DNA from: Paenibacillus sp. JCM 10914
GTDB taxonomy: Bacteria; Bacillota; Bacilli; Paenibacillales; Paenibacillaceae
Direction of reading: 5' to 3'
NCBI RefSeq assembly: GCF_001315105.1
Contig: NZ_BAZR01000039.1
Span: 1 to 43,008, forward strand
DNA length: 43,008 nucleotides
Below are positions 1-11,500 of the stretch, piece after piece (within the stretch, counting starts at the first letter, position 1; the number at the start of each line of letters is the position of its first letter). Position numbers and translations under genes: made by a program. The notes beneath the pieces were generated by a model. The model was given only the letters and a program-made list of their open reading frames with translations. It was not told the origin of the DNA and did not search any database.

Positions 1-1
1 A

Positions 2-2449
2 ACTGTGTCGATGACATCGTCGTTGCTGGGCACGATGGAGGCCGAAACACTTCCGGATCTGCGGACGGTAATCGTCGGCGGGGACGTCTGTACGGCGGAA
101 CTGGTGGAGCAGTGGGGAGAGGGACGAGGATTCTTCAATTGTTACGGACCGACGGAAGCGACGGTGTGCACGACGATGAAGCAGTGTGAATCAGACGGGA
201 AAATGCCTAGTATCGGTCGCCCGATCGCTAATACGCAGGTGTACGTGCTAGATGGTGAGATGCAGCTGGTGACCCCGGGTGTATCAGGCGAATTATACAT
301 CGGCGGCGCCGGTTTGGCGCGTGGGTATTGGAATCGTTCGGAGTTGACGGCGGAGAAGTTCATCGTTCATCCGCAGTGGAACGAGCGCCTTTACCGGACG
401 GGAGACTTGGTGCGCTGGCAGCAAGATGGGAACTTGGAATACTTGGGACGAATCGATGAGCAAGTGAAAGTCCGGGGCTACCGGATCGAGCTTGGGGAGA
501 TCGAGGCGGCGCTGCTTCGTCATCTGCCCGTACGGGAGTCGGCCGTGATCGTCCGTGACGATATGGCGTCGGACAAGACCATCGTGGCGTACGTTGTCAC
601 AAGTGGGGTCGTGGAGCAAGGTGAGCTGCGTGAACACCTGAAGGCGACACTTCCGGATTATATGGTGCCGTCGTACTTTATGACGTTGGGCTCGCTACCG
701 CTGACGCCAAATGGGAAGCTGGACCGCAAGGCGTTGCCGGCACCAGAGGTAGTTGGCAGGGGAGAATACGTAGCTCCCCGGACGGAAGCGGAGCAAAAAC
801 TGGCGGAAATCTGGCGCCAAGTGCTGCGGGCAGAACAGGTCGGCATCTATGACAACTTCTTCGAGCTGGGTGGCGACTCGATCTTGAGCATACAGATCGT
901 CTCGCGGGCGAATCAGGCGGGGCTGAAGCTGACACCGCGCCAAATGTTCGCGTTTCAGACGATCGCGGAGCTGGCCGAAGCGGCGGGCACGCAAGTGGTA
1001 GTAGAAGCCGAGCAGGGACAAGTGATGGGGGAAGTACCGTTGACGCCGATCCAGCAGTGGTTCTTCGAGCAACCGCTGGAGAACCGTAACCATTGGAACC
1101 AGTCACTGCTGTTGTCGGTGCGAGAACCGCTGAAGGAAGAAGCGCTGAAGGCAGCGCTGCATCACTTAGTAAATCATCATGACGCGTTACGTTTGCGTTT
1201 CCGGCAGGAAAAGGATGGTGTGTGGAAGCAGGATCATACTGAAATCAGAGATATACCTCTGTGGTGGGAGGACTTCTCATCCTTGCCGAGAGAGCATCAG
1301 CGGGCTGCGGTCGAAAGACAAGCGGAAAAGGCCCAGAGTAGCCTTAACGTGAACCATGGTTTGCTCTTGCGTGTGGTGTACTTTGATTTAGGGCGAGGCG
1401 AAGCAAGGTTGCTCCTTGTGATCCATCATCTAGCGGTAGATGGGGTATCTTGGCAAATTCTGCTGGAGGATCTCCAGACGGCATATGTGCAATGTTTGAA
1501 CGAAATGGAGGTAAGGCTGCCCGTCAAGACCACATCATATAAGCAATGGGCCGAGCGTTTGGAACAATTTGCAGGGTCCGAAAAATCGTTGGAAGCCGAA
1601 ATCAAATACTGGACTTCGTCTGATTATCAGGGTTCCTTCCCTGCTTTGCCACTAGATTATCAGGGGGGAGTAAACACCGAGGCCTCGACGGAACGGTTCA
1701 CGGTTTCTATGAGTATGGAGGAATCCCATTCGTTATTGAACGAGGTGCCGCTTGTTTATCATACGCAGCCTTCCATTATATTAATGACAGCATTACTGTT
1801 AGCTTTTAATCGTTGGACGGGAGATAAGAGATTGGCATTCAGTTTGGAGGGACACGGGCGGGAGGACATCATTGAAGGTGTGGATATGTCTAGAACGGTG
1901 GGTTGGTTTACGAGCATGTACCCACTAATTCTAGTTAAGGAAGAAAACCAATCGTTGGATGGGATTATCAAACAAGTCAAAGAACAGGTGAATCGAGTAC
2001 CTCGAAAAGGGATTGGTTACGGAATATTGCGATATCTAAACGGTATTGGAGATCAGTTACCATCGGGGCCCGACTCCAGACCGTCCGTCGGATTTAACTA
2101 CATGGGCCATGTCGACCGAATGGTGGATGAAAACTCAATGTTTGCCGGAGCATCGGAATTTGGTGGGAATAATTTTGGTGAATCCAATCAAAGGTACCAT
2201 TTGATTGATGTAAATCTCGTGGTTTTAGCAAAACAACTACACATCAATTGGAGCTATAGTAAAAACTGCCACAGAAGAGAAACAATTGAAGGGGTATCCC
2301 GGTATTACGCCGAGAGTCTACGTGATTTGATTGCCCAAATCCATTCGCCGGATGCAGGGGGATATACTCCTTCAGACTTCGAGGATTTCGGTTGGGATCA
2401 AGACGATTTGGATGAGTTCTTGGAAGCGTTCAGAACAACTGATGATTGA
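2..2449 (+). CDS. NRPS, C-terminal part (A-T-E); 5' end outside window
   Basis: This is the last module of a non-ribosomal peptide synthetase whose start lies left of the window; the reading frame is open from base 2. It holds the second half of an adenylation domain (YGPTEATVC, RTGDLVRW, NGKLDRKAL with the A10 lysine; to about base 740). A carrier domain follows (about 780-1000, phosphopantetheine serine in ELGGDSI), then an epimerase (about 1030-2350, HHLAVDGVSW, EGHGRE, RTVGWFT, FNYMG). The tail TPSDF...DDLDEFLEAF looks like a donor docking helix. The visible pocket positions read S-I-G-C-V-C-K (278, 299, 301, 322, 330, 331, 517). This resembles codes I recall for lysine or other polar residues, but the first three positions are missing, so the substrate is open. 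The product residue should be D-configured and handed to the next gene, which begins with a condensation domain. GC content is much higher in the first 1.2 kb than after it. Confidence 0.93.
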   Translation, partial: TVSMTSSLLGTMEAETLPDLRTVIVGGDVCTAELVEQWGEGRGFFNCYGPTEATVCTTMKQCESDGKMPSIGRPIANTQVYVLDGEMQLVTPGVSGELYIGGAGLARGYWNRSELTAEKFIVHPQWNERLYRTGDLVRWQQDGNLEYLGRIDEQVKVRGYRIELGEIEAALLRHLPVRESAVIVRDDMASDKTIVAYVVTSGVVEQGELREHLKATLPDYMVPSYFMTLGSLPLTPNGKLDRKALPAPEVVGRGEYVAPRTEAEQKLAEIWRQVLRAEQVGIYDNFFELGGDSILSIQIVSRANQAGLKLTPRQMFAFQTIAELAEAAGTQVVVEAEQGQVMGEVPLTPIQQWFFEQPLENRNHWNQSLLLSVREPLKEEALKAALHHLVNHHDALRLRFRQEKDGVWKQDHTEIRDIPLWWEDFSSLPREHQRAAVERQAEKAQSSLNVNHGLLLRVVYFDLGRGEARLLLVIHHLAVDGVSWQILLEDLQTAYVQCLNEMEVRLPVKTTSYKQWAERLEQFAGSEKSLEAEIKYWTSSDYQGSFPALPLDYQGGVNTEASTERFTVSMSMEESHSLLNEVPLVYHTQPSIILMTALLLAFNRWTGDKRLAFSLEGHGREDIIEGVDMSRTVGWFTSMYPLILVKEENQSLDGIIKQVKEQVNRVPRKGIGYGILRYLNGIGDQLPSGPDSRPSVGFNYMGHVDRMVDENSMFAGASEFGGNNFGESNQRYHLIDVNLVVLAKQLHINWSYSKNCHRRETIEGVSRYYAESLRDLIAQIHSPDAGGYTPSDFEDFGWDQDDLDEFLEAFRTTDD

Positions 2450-2460
2450 TGGATTCAAGC

Positions 2461-2494
2461 GAACATAGGATTGGACTGATTCAATCCTATGTTC
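2461..2494. terminator. Perfect 13-bp hairpin after first NRPS gene
   Basis: GAACATAGGATTG at 2461-2473 is the exact reverse complement of CAATCCTATGTTC at 2482-2494, with an 8-base loop. It starts 11 bases after the stop codon. No T tract follows, so a classical intrinsic terminator is unlikely. It may instead be an attenuator, a processing signal or a 3' stabilising hairpin between two cotranscribed NRPS genes. A similar hairpin with the same outer GAACAT/ATGTTC bases follows the next NRPS gene. Confidence 0.5.
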
Positions 2495-2556
2495 CTTGAA
2501 TGATTTGAAGGATATCCGAAAAAACGAATCGTCTTATTAATAAGTATTGACGACCT

Positions 2557-2562
2557 GGAGGG
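2557..2562 (+). promoter_or_regulatory. Ribosome binding site deciding GTG start of giant NRPS
   Basis: GGAGGG lies 8 bases before the GTG at 2571. The in-frame TTG at 2547 sits upstream of this site and has no binding site of its own, so 2571 is preferred. The protein then begins MDQRTIETFYPVSPLQQG, a usual condensation-domain start. Confidence 0.7.
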
Positions 2563-2570
2563 AATCTCAA

Positions 2571-5500
2571 GTGGACCAGAGAACAATTGAAACTTTTTAT
2601 CCTGTGTCTCCTTTGCAGCAAGGATTGATTTATCACAGCTTGTTGGAACCGGAATCGGGGGCTTATGTGCAGCAATTCGGTTGTACCATTGAAGGAACGC
2701 TTAACCCCGCTCTTTTTGAAGAGGCGTGGAATAGGATCATCGCAAGACATTCCGTGTTGAGGACAGCCTTCGTTGTAGACGGTGTAAAAGAATTTATTCA
2801 AGTCGTCAACAAGAAAGTTGTCATGCTGTTGGACTTCACGGATTTATCTACATACTCGGAATCCGAACAGGTCAAGTTGGTTAACAATTATTTAGAAAAC
2901 GACCGTGTTCAAGGGTTTCAATTAACCAAAGCCCCTCTGATGCGCATGAAGCTGTTTCTTCTATCTCCAAACCTGTACAAGGTGATTTGGACCTGCCATC
3001 ATGTTCTGCTTGACGGCTGGAGTATGCCAATCGTGTTCAGGGAATTTTCCCTATTCTATGAATCACTCTCCACAGGGAAGGAGCTCTTCCTTGCTAAAGC
3101 CCTTCCCTATAAAGACTACATCGTATGGATGAAGAAACAGGATTATAATGCTGCTGCTGTCTATTGGAAGGGAGTTCTAGGTTCATTTCAAGCTCCTACA
3201 CCACTCGTTATTGATGTTACGGCAAAGTCTCAGGAAAGACGACTTCAGTATGATGAGGAGATACTCGTCTTAACAGAAACTTTATCGGAATCAGTTCAAC
3301 AGTTTTCTAGGCAGAACCAAGTTACCGTTAATACGATGATACAAGGTGCATGGGCCTTCCTGTTGGGCGGATATAGTGGTGAAAAAGACGTGTTGTTCGG
3401 TGTTACCGTTTCAGGACGACCGACCGATTTGGACGGAGCCGAAGAGATGGTCGGAATGTTTATCAACACATTACCATTACGCGTCACGATGGAACCGCAA
3501 TGTAAGGTCGTTGATTGGCTTCATGAAATTCAAAAGGCCAATTTGAGCATGCGGCAGTATGAATACTGTCCATTGGTTGATATTCAGGGATACAGCGGCG
3601 TTCCGCGTGGAATTTCGTTGTTCGAGAGTATTTTCGTATATGAAAATTTCCCATTAAACCACACATCAAATGAAAATCATCAGGAAGTTGAGGAAGGGTC
3701 ATTAAGGATTGGAAGTGTATTTACGAAAGAGCAAACAAATTATCCTTTAACATTGGTTGCAGCTTCTGGTAGCCGCATGACATTGAGCCTGATGTATGAT
3801 GCGAGTCGATTTGGAAAATGGATTATAGTAAATATGCTGAAACAACTCGAGATGTTGTTGGAAACCATGGTGAAAGCAAGGGAGTGCAAGTTATTCGATC
3901 TTCCTCTATGTACGGAGTCGGATGCTGAATTAGTATTGAAAATGTGGAATAATACCGGAGTATTATATCCGCCGGAAGATACTTTTGTATCGGTGTTTCA
4001 AAAACAAGCAGAAAGTCATCATGATGCGCTGGCCGTAGTCGACAGTAAAAGGTCGTTAACTTACCGCGAGTTAGATGTCAAAGCCAATCAACTGTCCAAT
4101 CAATTGAACGAGAGCGGAGTGACATCGGGAGATATCATAGGAGTAATGATGAATCGTTCTTGTGAGGCCATAATTAGCATAATGGCCATTATGAAAGCTG
4201 GAGCGGCATACCTGCCGATTGATCCCCAATATCCTCCGAACCGAGTTAGCTATATGATCGAAAATAGTCGTGCTAAGTATGTCATTATTTCACCAGAAAT
4301 CGAATACTCCGCACTACAACAGGCTTCCATATTGATATACAACGAGGAATCCCTACAGGAGTACGACATAACAAACAGTAGACTTAAATCAAGTCCCGAA
4401 GATGTGGCTTACCTGATATATACCTCAGGGACTACTGGTGAGCCAAAGGGTGTAATGGTAGAGCATCGGAACTTATTAAATATTGGTTTTGCATGGAAGC
4501 AGGAATACAAACTTGAAGAAATGCCTGTTAAAGTATTGCAATTAGCGAGCTTGTCTTTTGATGTATTTACGGGTGACCTTATCAGAGCATTAATGAACGG
4601 AGGACAATTAGTCATTTGTCCAGATGATGTGAGAATCGACATACCGGCGTTGTATGAGTGGATAAGTAATCATCAAATCACGCATATGGAATACACTCCA
4701 TCGGTGTTGCTCCCACTTATGGAATATGTGTACACTCACGATTTGAATATAGCGCATTTGAAACTGCTAATTTTGGGCTCAGACAACTTGCAAATGAGTG
4801 ATTATCGATTACTCTGGGAAAGGTTTTCAGAGAAAATGAGAATTATCAACAGTTACGGAGTTACCGAAGCTTGCATCGACTCCAGTTATTACGAACCGAC
4901 GGAAGCTTGGGAAATGCCCGAGTCTGGAAAGACACCGATTGGTAAGCCTCTACCTAACGTAAAAATGTATATTCTGGACTCTGCACGTAAACTTCTTCCG
5001 CCGGGAATGAAGGGAGAACTGTTTATCGGCGGTTCCGGTGTCAGTCGAGGATATATCTATGACGAAGCTTTGACTAGTGCCAAGTTTGTCGACAATCCAT
5101 TTGTTACTGGAGAAAAAATGTATCGAACTGGGGATTTGGCAAAATGGCTACCAGACGGTCAAATTGAGTTTCACGGACGTTCAGACTATCAGATCAAATT
5201 GCGTGGATTCCGTATCGAGTTGGGGGAAATTGAAGCGCAGTTTTTAGCTCACAAGGGGATCCGGCAAGTACTTGTAGATGCAAGACCGGATAATGATGGG
5301 AAAGCCGTGCTTGTTGCTTATGTTGTCCTTGAATCGGAGGTTAAACTTGGGGCACAGGAGATCAAACGTGTCCTCAAAAATAAATTACCTGACTACATGA
5401 TACCGCAGTACATCATGTTTCTCGATAATTTCCCACTAACTCCAAACGGTAAAGTGGATCGTAAAGGGTTGGCTCCGCCTAATATCGCGCAAGAGCAGGA

Positions 5501-8500
5501 CCTTGAGTTTTACATCGCGCCTAGAACACCGGAAGAAGAAATTGCTGCAAACATATGGGCTCAAGTTTTAGGATTGGACAAAGTCGGAGTTAGGGATCAC
5601 TTTTTTGAGCTTGGGGGACATTCTCTGCTCGTATCACAAGCTGTCTCCCGTATGAATGACACTTTTAAGAAACAAATTCCATTACGTGCACTTTTCGAGA
5701 ACCCTTTGTTGGAGGAATGGGTAAGTCAATACACTTCCGATGATGATGATGTTGTCATAGAAATCATACCTAAGATGAGGCCGGATCGAATTCCTTTGTC
5801 GATCGCTCAGCGGAGGCTGTGGTTCTTAGAAAAATACTCGCCGGGTAGCGGTGTGTATAATGTACCCGATGTTTATAGTCTCGAAGGCAATTGGCAAATC
5901 GATCGCTTGGAAAATAGTTTGCGTGAAATCGTGAAGAGGCATGAGATATTGCGAACAAGTTTCGATGAAGATCAATATGAACCAGCGCAACTGATTAGGA
6001 GCCTTGAGCCGGTACTCATTACCCATGACTTGAGGGAACTCCCTCAGGAAGATAAGCATAATCAATTGCTGCTCCTGATGCTGCAAGAAATCGAAAAACC
6101 GATAGAATTAATGGAGGCACCTCTTTTCCGCATGCACCTTTATCAAACGGAAGAGAATAATTATGTGCTCCTTCTATTATTTCACCACATTATCTACGAT
6201 GGTTGGTCATCCGGGGTTTTGCTTCGGGAATTGCTGCATTTATATCAGTCGTACGATCAAACTGAAGTCATTGCGCTTCCATCACTCGCTTTACAATATG
6301 CCGACTACGCGATTTGGCAGCAAGAGTGGCTGTCAGAAGAGCGCATTCAAGAACAATTGGCTTATTGGAAGCAGCATTTAGAGGGGGCTGCTCCCTTGTT
6401 GCAACTACCTACGGATCGCCCCCGTCCTTCAGTGCAAACTTACAACGGATCTTTTCTGACGTTCTCATTGCCCTCTGGAATTCAGGAAGAGTTGGCTCGT
6501 TTAAGTCGGCAGGAAGGAACTACATTGTTTATGACTTTGTTAGCGGCATATTATTTATTGTTATACCGCTATACCCAGCAAGAGGACATAGTAGTTGGGA
6601 CCCCTATTTCAGGAAGAAATCATCAAAAATTTGAGCAAATGATCGGATTTTTCGTAAACACGATCGTCTTTCGCGTTGATTTATCCAAGAATCCAACATA
6701 TAAACAACTTTTGAAGCAAGTCAAGGAAGTCGCACTTGGGGCTTATTCCAATCAGGATGTTCCTTTCGAGAGAGTTGTGGAAGAGCTCCAACCTGAACGA
6801 AGTGTAAGTTACTCTCCTGTTTTTCAGACTATGTTCATCCTACAGAACAACGTTAAGGAAACGATTGAACTGGATGGTTCGCGTTTGTATCCTTATCCCC
6901 TCAGCAATATAGAAGGACGGTTTGCCAAATTTGATTTAACTTTGACGGTTGTCGAAGGGGAAAACGGCCTGGGAGCCACCTTCGAGTATAATACTGATTT
7001 ATTTGATAAGCTTTCGATTCAACGAATGGCAGAACACTTTAAGTTCATCCTGTCATCCATTAGTCATAATCCTAAATGTACAGCGACAGATCTTCCGCTT
7101 ATAAAAGAAGAAATCGAATGGATGGAGCGGTGGAATGAAACTGCAGTTGAATATCCCAGAAACAAAGCTATCCATGATCTTTTTGAAATGCAGGTTGTGC
7201 GAATGGGTGAGAAGACTGCGATCGTTCATGGAGCACAAACGGTTACGTATGCCGAATTGAATCGCAAAGCCAATCGAATCGCGAATTATTTGTGTAAGAA
7301 TGGTATCAAGCAGCAAGAACTGGTCGGAATCTACATGGAAAAATCGATAGATACCATTGCAGCTATATTAGGAGTGTGGAAAGCGGGAGCGGCGTATGTG
7401 CCTTTGGATCCCGAGTACCCAATGGAGAGGCTTACATATATCCTCCAAGATACGGATGTGCGAGTTGTTCTCACCATGAAGCACTTGGCCTGGCAGATGC
7501 CATTGGAAGGAAAAGCGTTTTGTTTGGATCAAGTCGTGGAACTGATCCTTGATGAAGATGAGCGGAATCCGTCAGTTGCAGTCGCTGCAGATCATTTGGC
7601 CTATGTCATGTATACTTCCGGATCCACAGGATCTCCCAAGGGGGTTATGGTGGAACATACGGGCGTGGTTAATCTAGCAATCGCTCAATCACGTCAATTT
7701 GGAGTAGACACGAGCAGTAAGGTTCTGCAATTTGCCTCCCTCAATTTCGATGCTTCCGTATCTGAAATCGTAATGACGTTACTTTCGGGTGCTCAACTAT
7801 GTTTGCCGCCCCGTGAGCGTTCGCTTTCCGGAAGTTTGCTTATTAACTATATGAACGAGCAGGAAATCACCACAGTCACATTGCCTTCCGTTCTTCTCAA
7901 TACGATGGATGGTGAGTCACTGCCATATTTGAAATCATTAATTGTGGCAGGTGATGTTTGTACTGCCTCGATCGTTAACCGCTGGACTGAGGGGAGGGTT
8001 ATCCACAATGCTTATGGACCAACGGAGGCAACTGTTTGTGCAACGATCCATCTTTGTGAAAGCAATGGAATAAATCCTCCCATTGGAAAACCTATGGCCA
8101 ATACTCAAATCTATATTTTAGATCGAACTCTCAAGCGGGTTCCTGTTGGAGCTATTGGTGAAATTTTTATCGGGGGTGTGGGGGTTTGCAAGGGGTTATT
8201 TAAATCAGGATGAATTAACTAGTGAACGTTTCATTGCCAATCCTTACGGAAAAAAACCGAGTGGACGACTCTATAGAACTGGCGACTTAGGGCGATTTCT
8301 TAAGGATGGAACCATCCAGTTTGTCGGTCGAAGCGATTATCAGGTCAAAATCAGAGGATACCGTATCGAGCTCGGAGAAATTGAAGCTGTTCTGCAGAAT
8401 GAACCAAGTGTCAAAGATGCAGCAGTCATCGTAAGAGATGACATTACGGGCGAGAAGCAAATCGTCGGATATTACGTTTCTGTGCCTGATGGAACCATGT

Positions 8501-11500
8501 CACAAGAGCAAATGAAAACGATTTTGAAACGACAACTTCCTAATCATATGATCCCTTCTCATCTTATTAACTTGGATGTAATGCCCCTAACTTCCAATGG
8601 GAAATTAGATCGTAAAGCATTGGCGGAAATCCCTGTGAGGCGGATGGAGACAGAGCGTGGGTATGAACAACCACGAACAACAAATGAAATTCTGTTGAAA
8701 CAAATATGGGAGCAAGTATTGGGAGTTGAAGATATAGGCACCCACGACAATTTTTTTGAACTTGGCGGGGACTCGATATTGAGCATCCAGATTGTTTCCA
8801 GAGCGAACCAAGCTGGTGTGCTTATTACCCCCAAACAATTGTTTGAAAATCAAACGATTGCTGAGTTGTCGTCAGTTGCTGGTCAAAAAGAAACCATTGC
8901 AGAACAGGGCTTGGTTGCAGGAGTAATGCCGCTGATCCCTATTCAGAAATGGTTTTTCGAACAAAAGCTTAACAGACCCCATCACTGGAACCAATCCGTT
9001 TTATTGAATTTTATAGATCGTCCCGATCCGTCACAGGTCCACGCGGCTGTATGTGAGCTGCTCCGTCACCATGACAACTTAAGGGTTATTTTCAACTTAA
9101 TCGGAGAAGAACGTCAAGCTGTAATTCGAAATGAGGTGGCTGATCAATCGTTTGAATATGAGGATTGGAGCGGGATTTCTGATTCTTTGATTGATGAGCG
9201 ACTGAAGGAGGCAACCAATCAGGCCCAACAAAGGCTTGATTATGAGAATGGTCCTGTTATGAAACTCTACTATTTTGACTTGGGAGAACGGCGCGACTCT
9301 AAACTTTATTGGGTTATTCACCATTTGGCGGTCGATGGTGTTTCTTGGCGGATCCTGATGGAAGATTTCCAAACTCTGCTTTCCCAATCCCAGAAAGGTC
9401 AAACCCTTCAACTTCCAAAGAAGACCACCTCTTACTTAGAGTGGGCCAAACAGGTATCGGATTATGCCGGACGGATGACGCTTTCCGAGGAGCAGGCTTA
9501 TTGGCTTCGGGAAGATTGGAAAGAGGTCCCCAACCTGCCTGTGGACTTCCCAGGGGGAGATAATACGGAGAGATCCGTATGTCACGTTACCTTATCTTTA
9601 TCCTCCGACGAAACCCGGCAGTTGATCAAGAAGACACCAGCGGTATATCGGACACACACGAACGATTTGTTGTTAGCTGCGCTGGCCAGGACTATTCGCG
9701 AGTGGACAGGATTTAATCGAGTAGCCGTACAAATGGAAGGCCACGGCCGTGAATTCATACATGATCAGTTGGATGTGTCTCGAACTGTCGGTTGGTTTAC
9801 AACCTTGTACCCTGTCTTATTGAATAGTGATCCAAGTTTAACAGATGGTGAACTTATCAAATCTATAAAAGAAGATTTGCGGTCAATTCCCTTAAATGGT
9901 TTCGGGTATGGACTTTTGAGATATATGCGGACCGAAGGTGAAAGTCTACGACAACTTCCATCCCCTGGCATTATTTTTAACCATTTGGGACAGATTGATG
10001 GCGCCATCGAACAAAATCCTATGTATCAGACTGCTAAGGAACAAACTGCTTCTAACACTAATGCAGATGAAGTTAGACCGTATCCACTTGAAATTAGTAT
10101 GCTGGTGGCAGGTGGACAACTCCATGTGACATGGTCATACAGTGGTGGTATTTACAAACGTTCAACGATAGATCGATTAGCATTGGAGTATATGGATCAT
10201 CTTCACGGACTTATCGCTCACTGTCTTTCCGAAGAAGCGGGGGGGTATACTCCATCCGATTTCCCTCTGGCAACTGTAAACCAGTTTCAGTTAGATCGTA
10301 TCCATGCTCAAGATCGCTACGTCGACGAATTGTATCCTCTGACTCCCATGCAGCAAGGAATGGTCTACCATTCCTTGTACGATAAATATAAAGGAGATTA
10401 CGTGGTTCAATTCGATTGGGCTTTCAAAGGCGGATTAAACATCCAGGCTTTTGAAGAAGCTTGGAGAATGGTGGTTGAGAGATTTGACACCTTTAGGTCA
10501 TATGTTCTCGCTGATGGTTTGGTTCAAATCCATCAGGCAATTCGTAAGCAGGTTGAAGTTCATATCCGTTTAAAAGACTTGAGAGGGAAAACTTCAGAGG
10601 AACGGGAGGCCGCAATCGAATCTTACAGGAGAGATGACCGTGCAGAAGGATTCGATCTATCCGAGCCTCCATTAATGCGCTGGGCGCTGTTTCAAACCAA
10701 CGAGGAAGACTTCCATTTTGTGTGGAGCCATCATCATATTTTATTGGATGGATGGAGTTTGCCGATTGTCATGAAGGATTTGTTTACATTTTATGAATCG
10801 GCAATTCGGAATCAAGAAATCGCAATAGCGACAAGCCCTCCCTTTTCGAATTATATTCGTTGGTTGAAGAATCAGGATCGGAGGGCGGCTGAAATTTTTT
10901 GGCGCGCTGAACTTGAGGGTTTCCGATATCCTACCCCGATCCGGATAAAAAGTGGCATTCCTTCAAGCGAACGTGGACATCTGTATGAGGAGCGCAGATT
11001 ATTCATCACGAAAGATATGACCGAGCGTCTGAATGAATTTGTGCGCAACAACCAACTGACGATGAATACGTTGCTGCAAGGTGCATGGGCATTGTTGCTC
11101 AGCCGGTATTCCGACGAGGACGATGTGTTGTTCGGTGCTACGGTATCCGGTCGGCCAGCTGATCTCGCGGATGTCGAACAAATGGTAGGTCCTTTTATCA
11201 ATACTTTGCCAGTTAGGGTCTGCTTAACTAACCAATTCACTGTTTTGGACTGGTTAAAGCAACTTCAAACGAAACAAAACAATCTACGGCAATTTGAGTA
11301 CTGTTCTATTCTCGATATTCAAGGGTGGAGCGAAGTCCCGAGGGGTGTCCCTTTGTTCGAAAGCTTGTTCGTGTTCGAGAACTATCCGGTTGATCCGACG
11401 GCAATTGAAAAGATGGAGAATAACAAAGAGATGATCATTGAATCTTTTCAGGGAAAGGAACAAACCGGATATCCACTGTCATTCGTCGCCGCACCGGGTT

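Noticed and set aside
142..1106. Long open frames on the - strand in the GC-rich start
   Set aside because: They lie wholly within a clear adenylation and carrier domain on the + strand and show no family motifs; high GC removes stop codons.
2571..5720. Identity with the gramicidin S or tyrocidine synthetase because of the ornithine code
   Set aside because: Only the pocket matches. The module order, epimerase positions, frequent E domains and missing terminal thioesterase differ.
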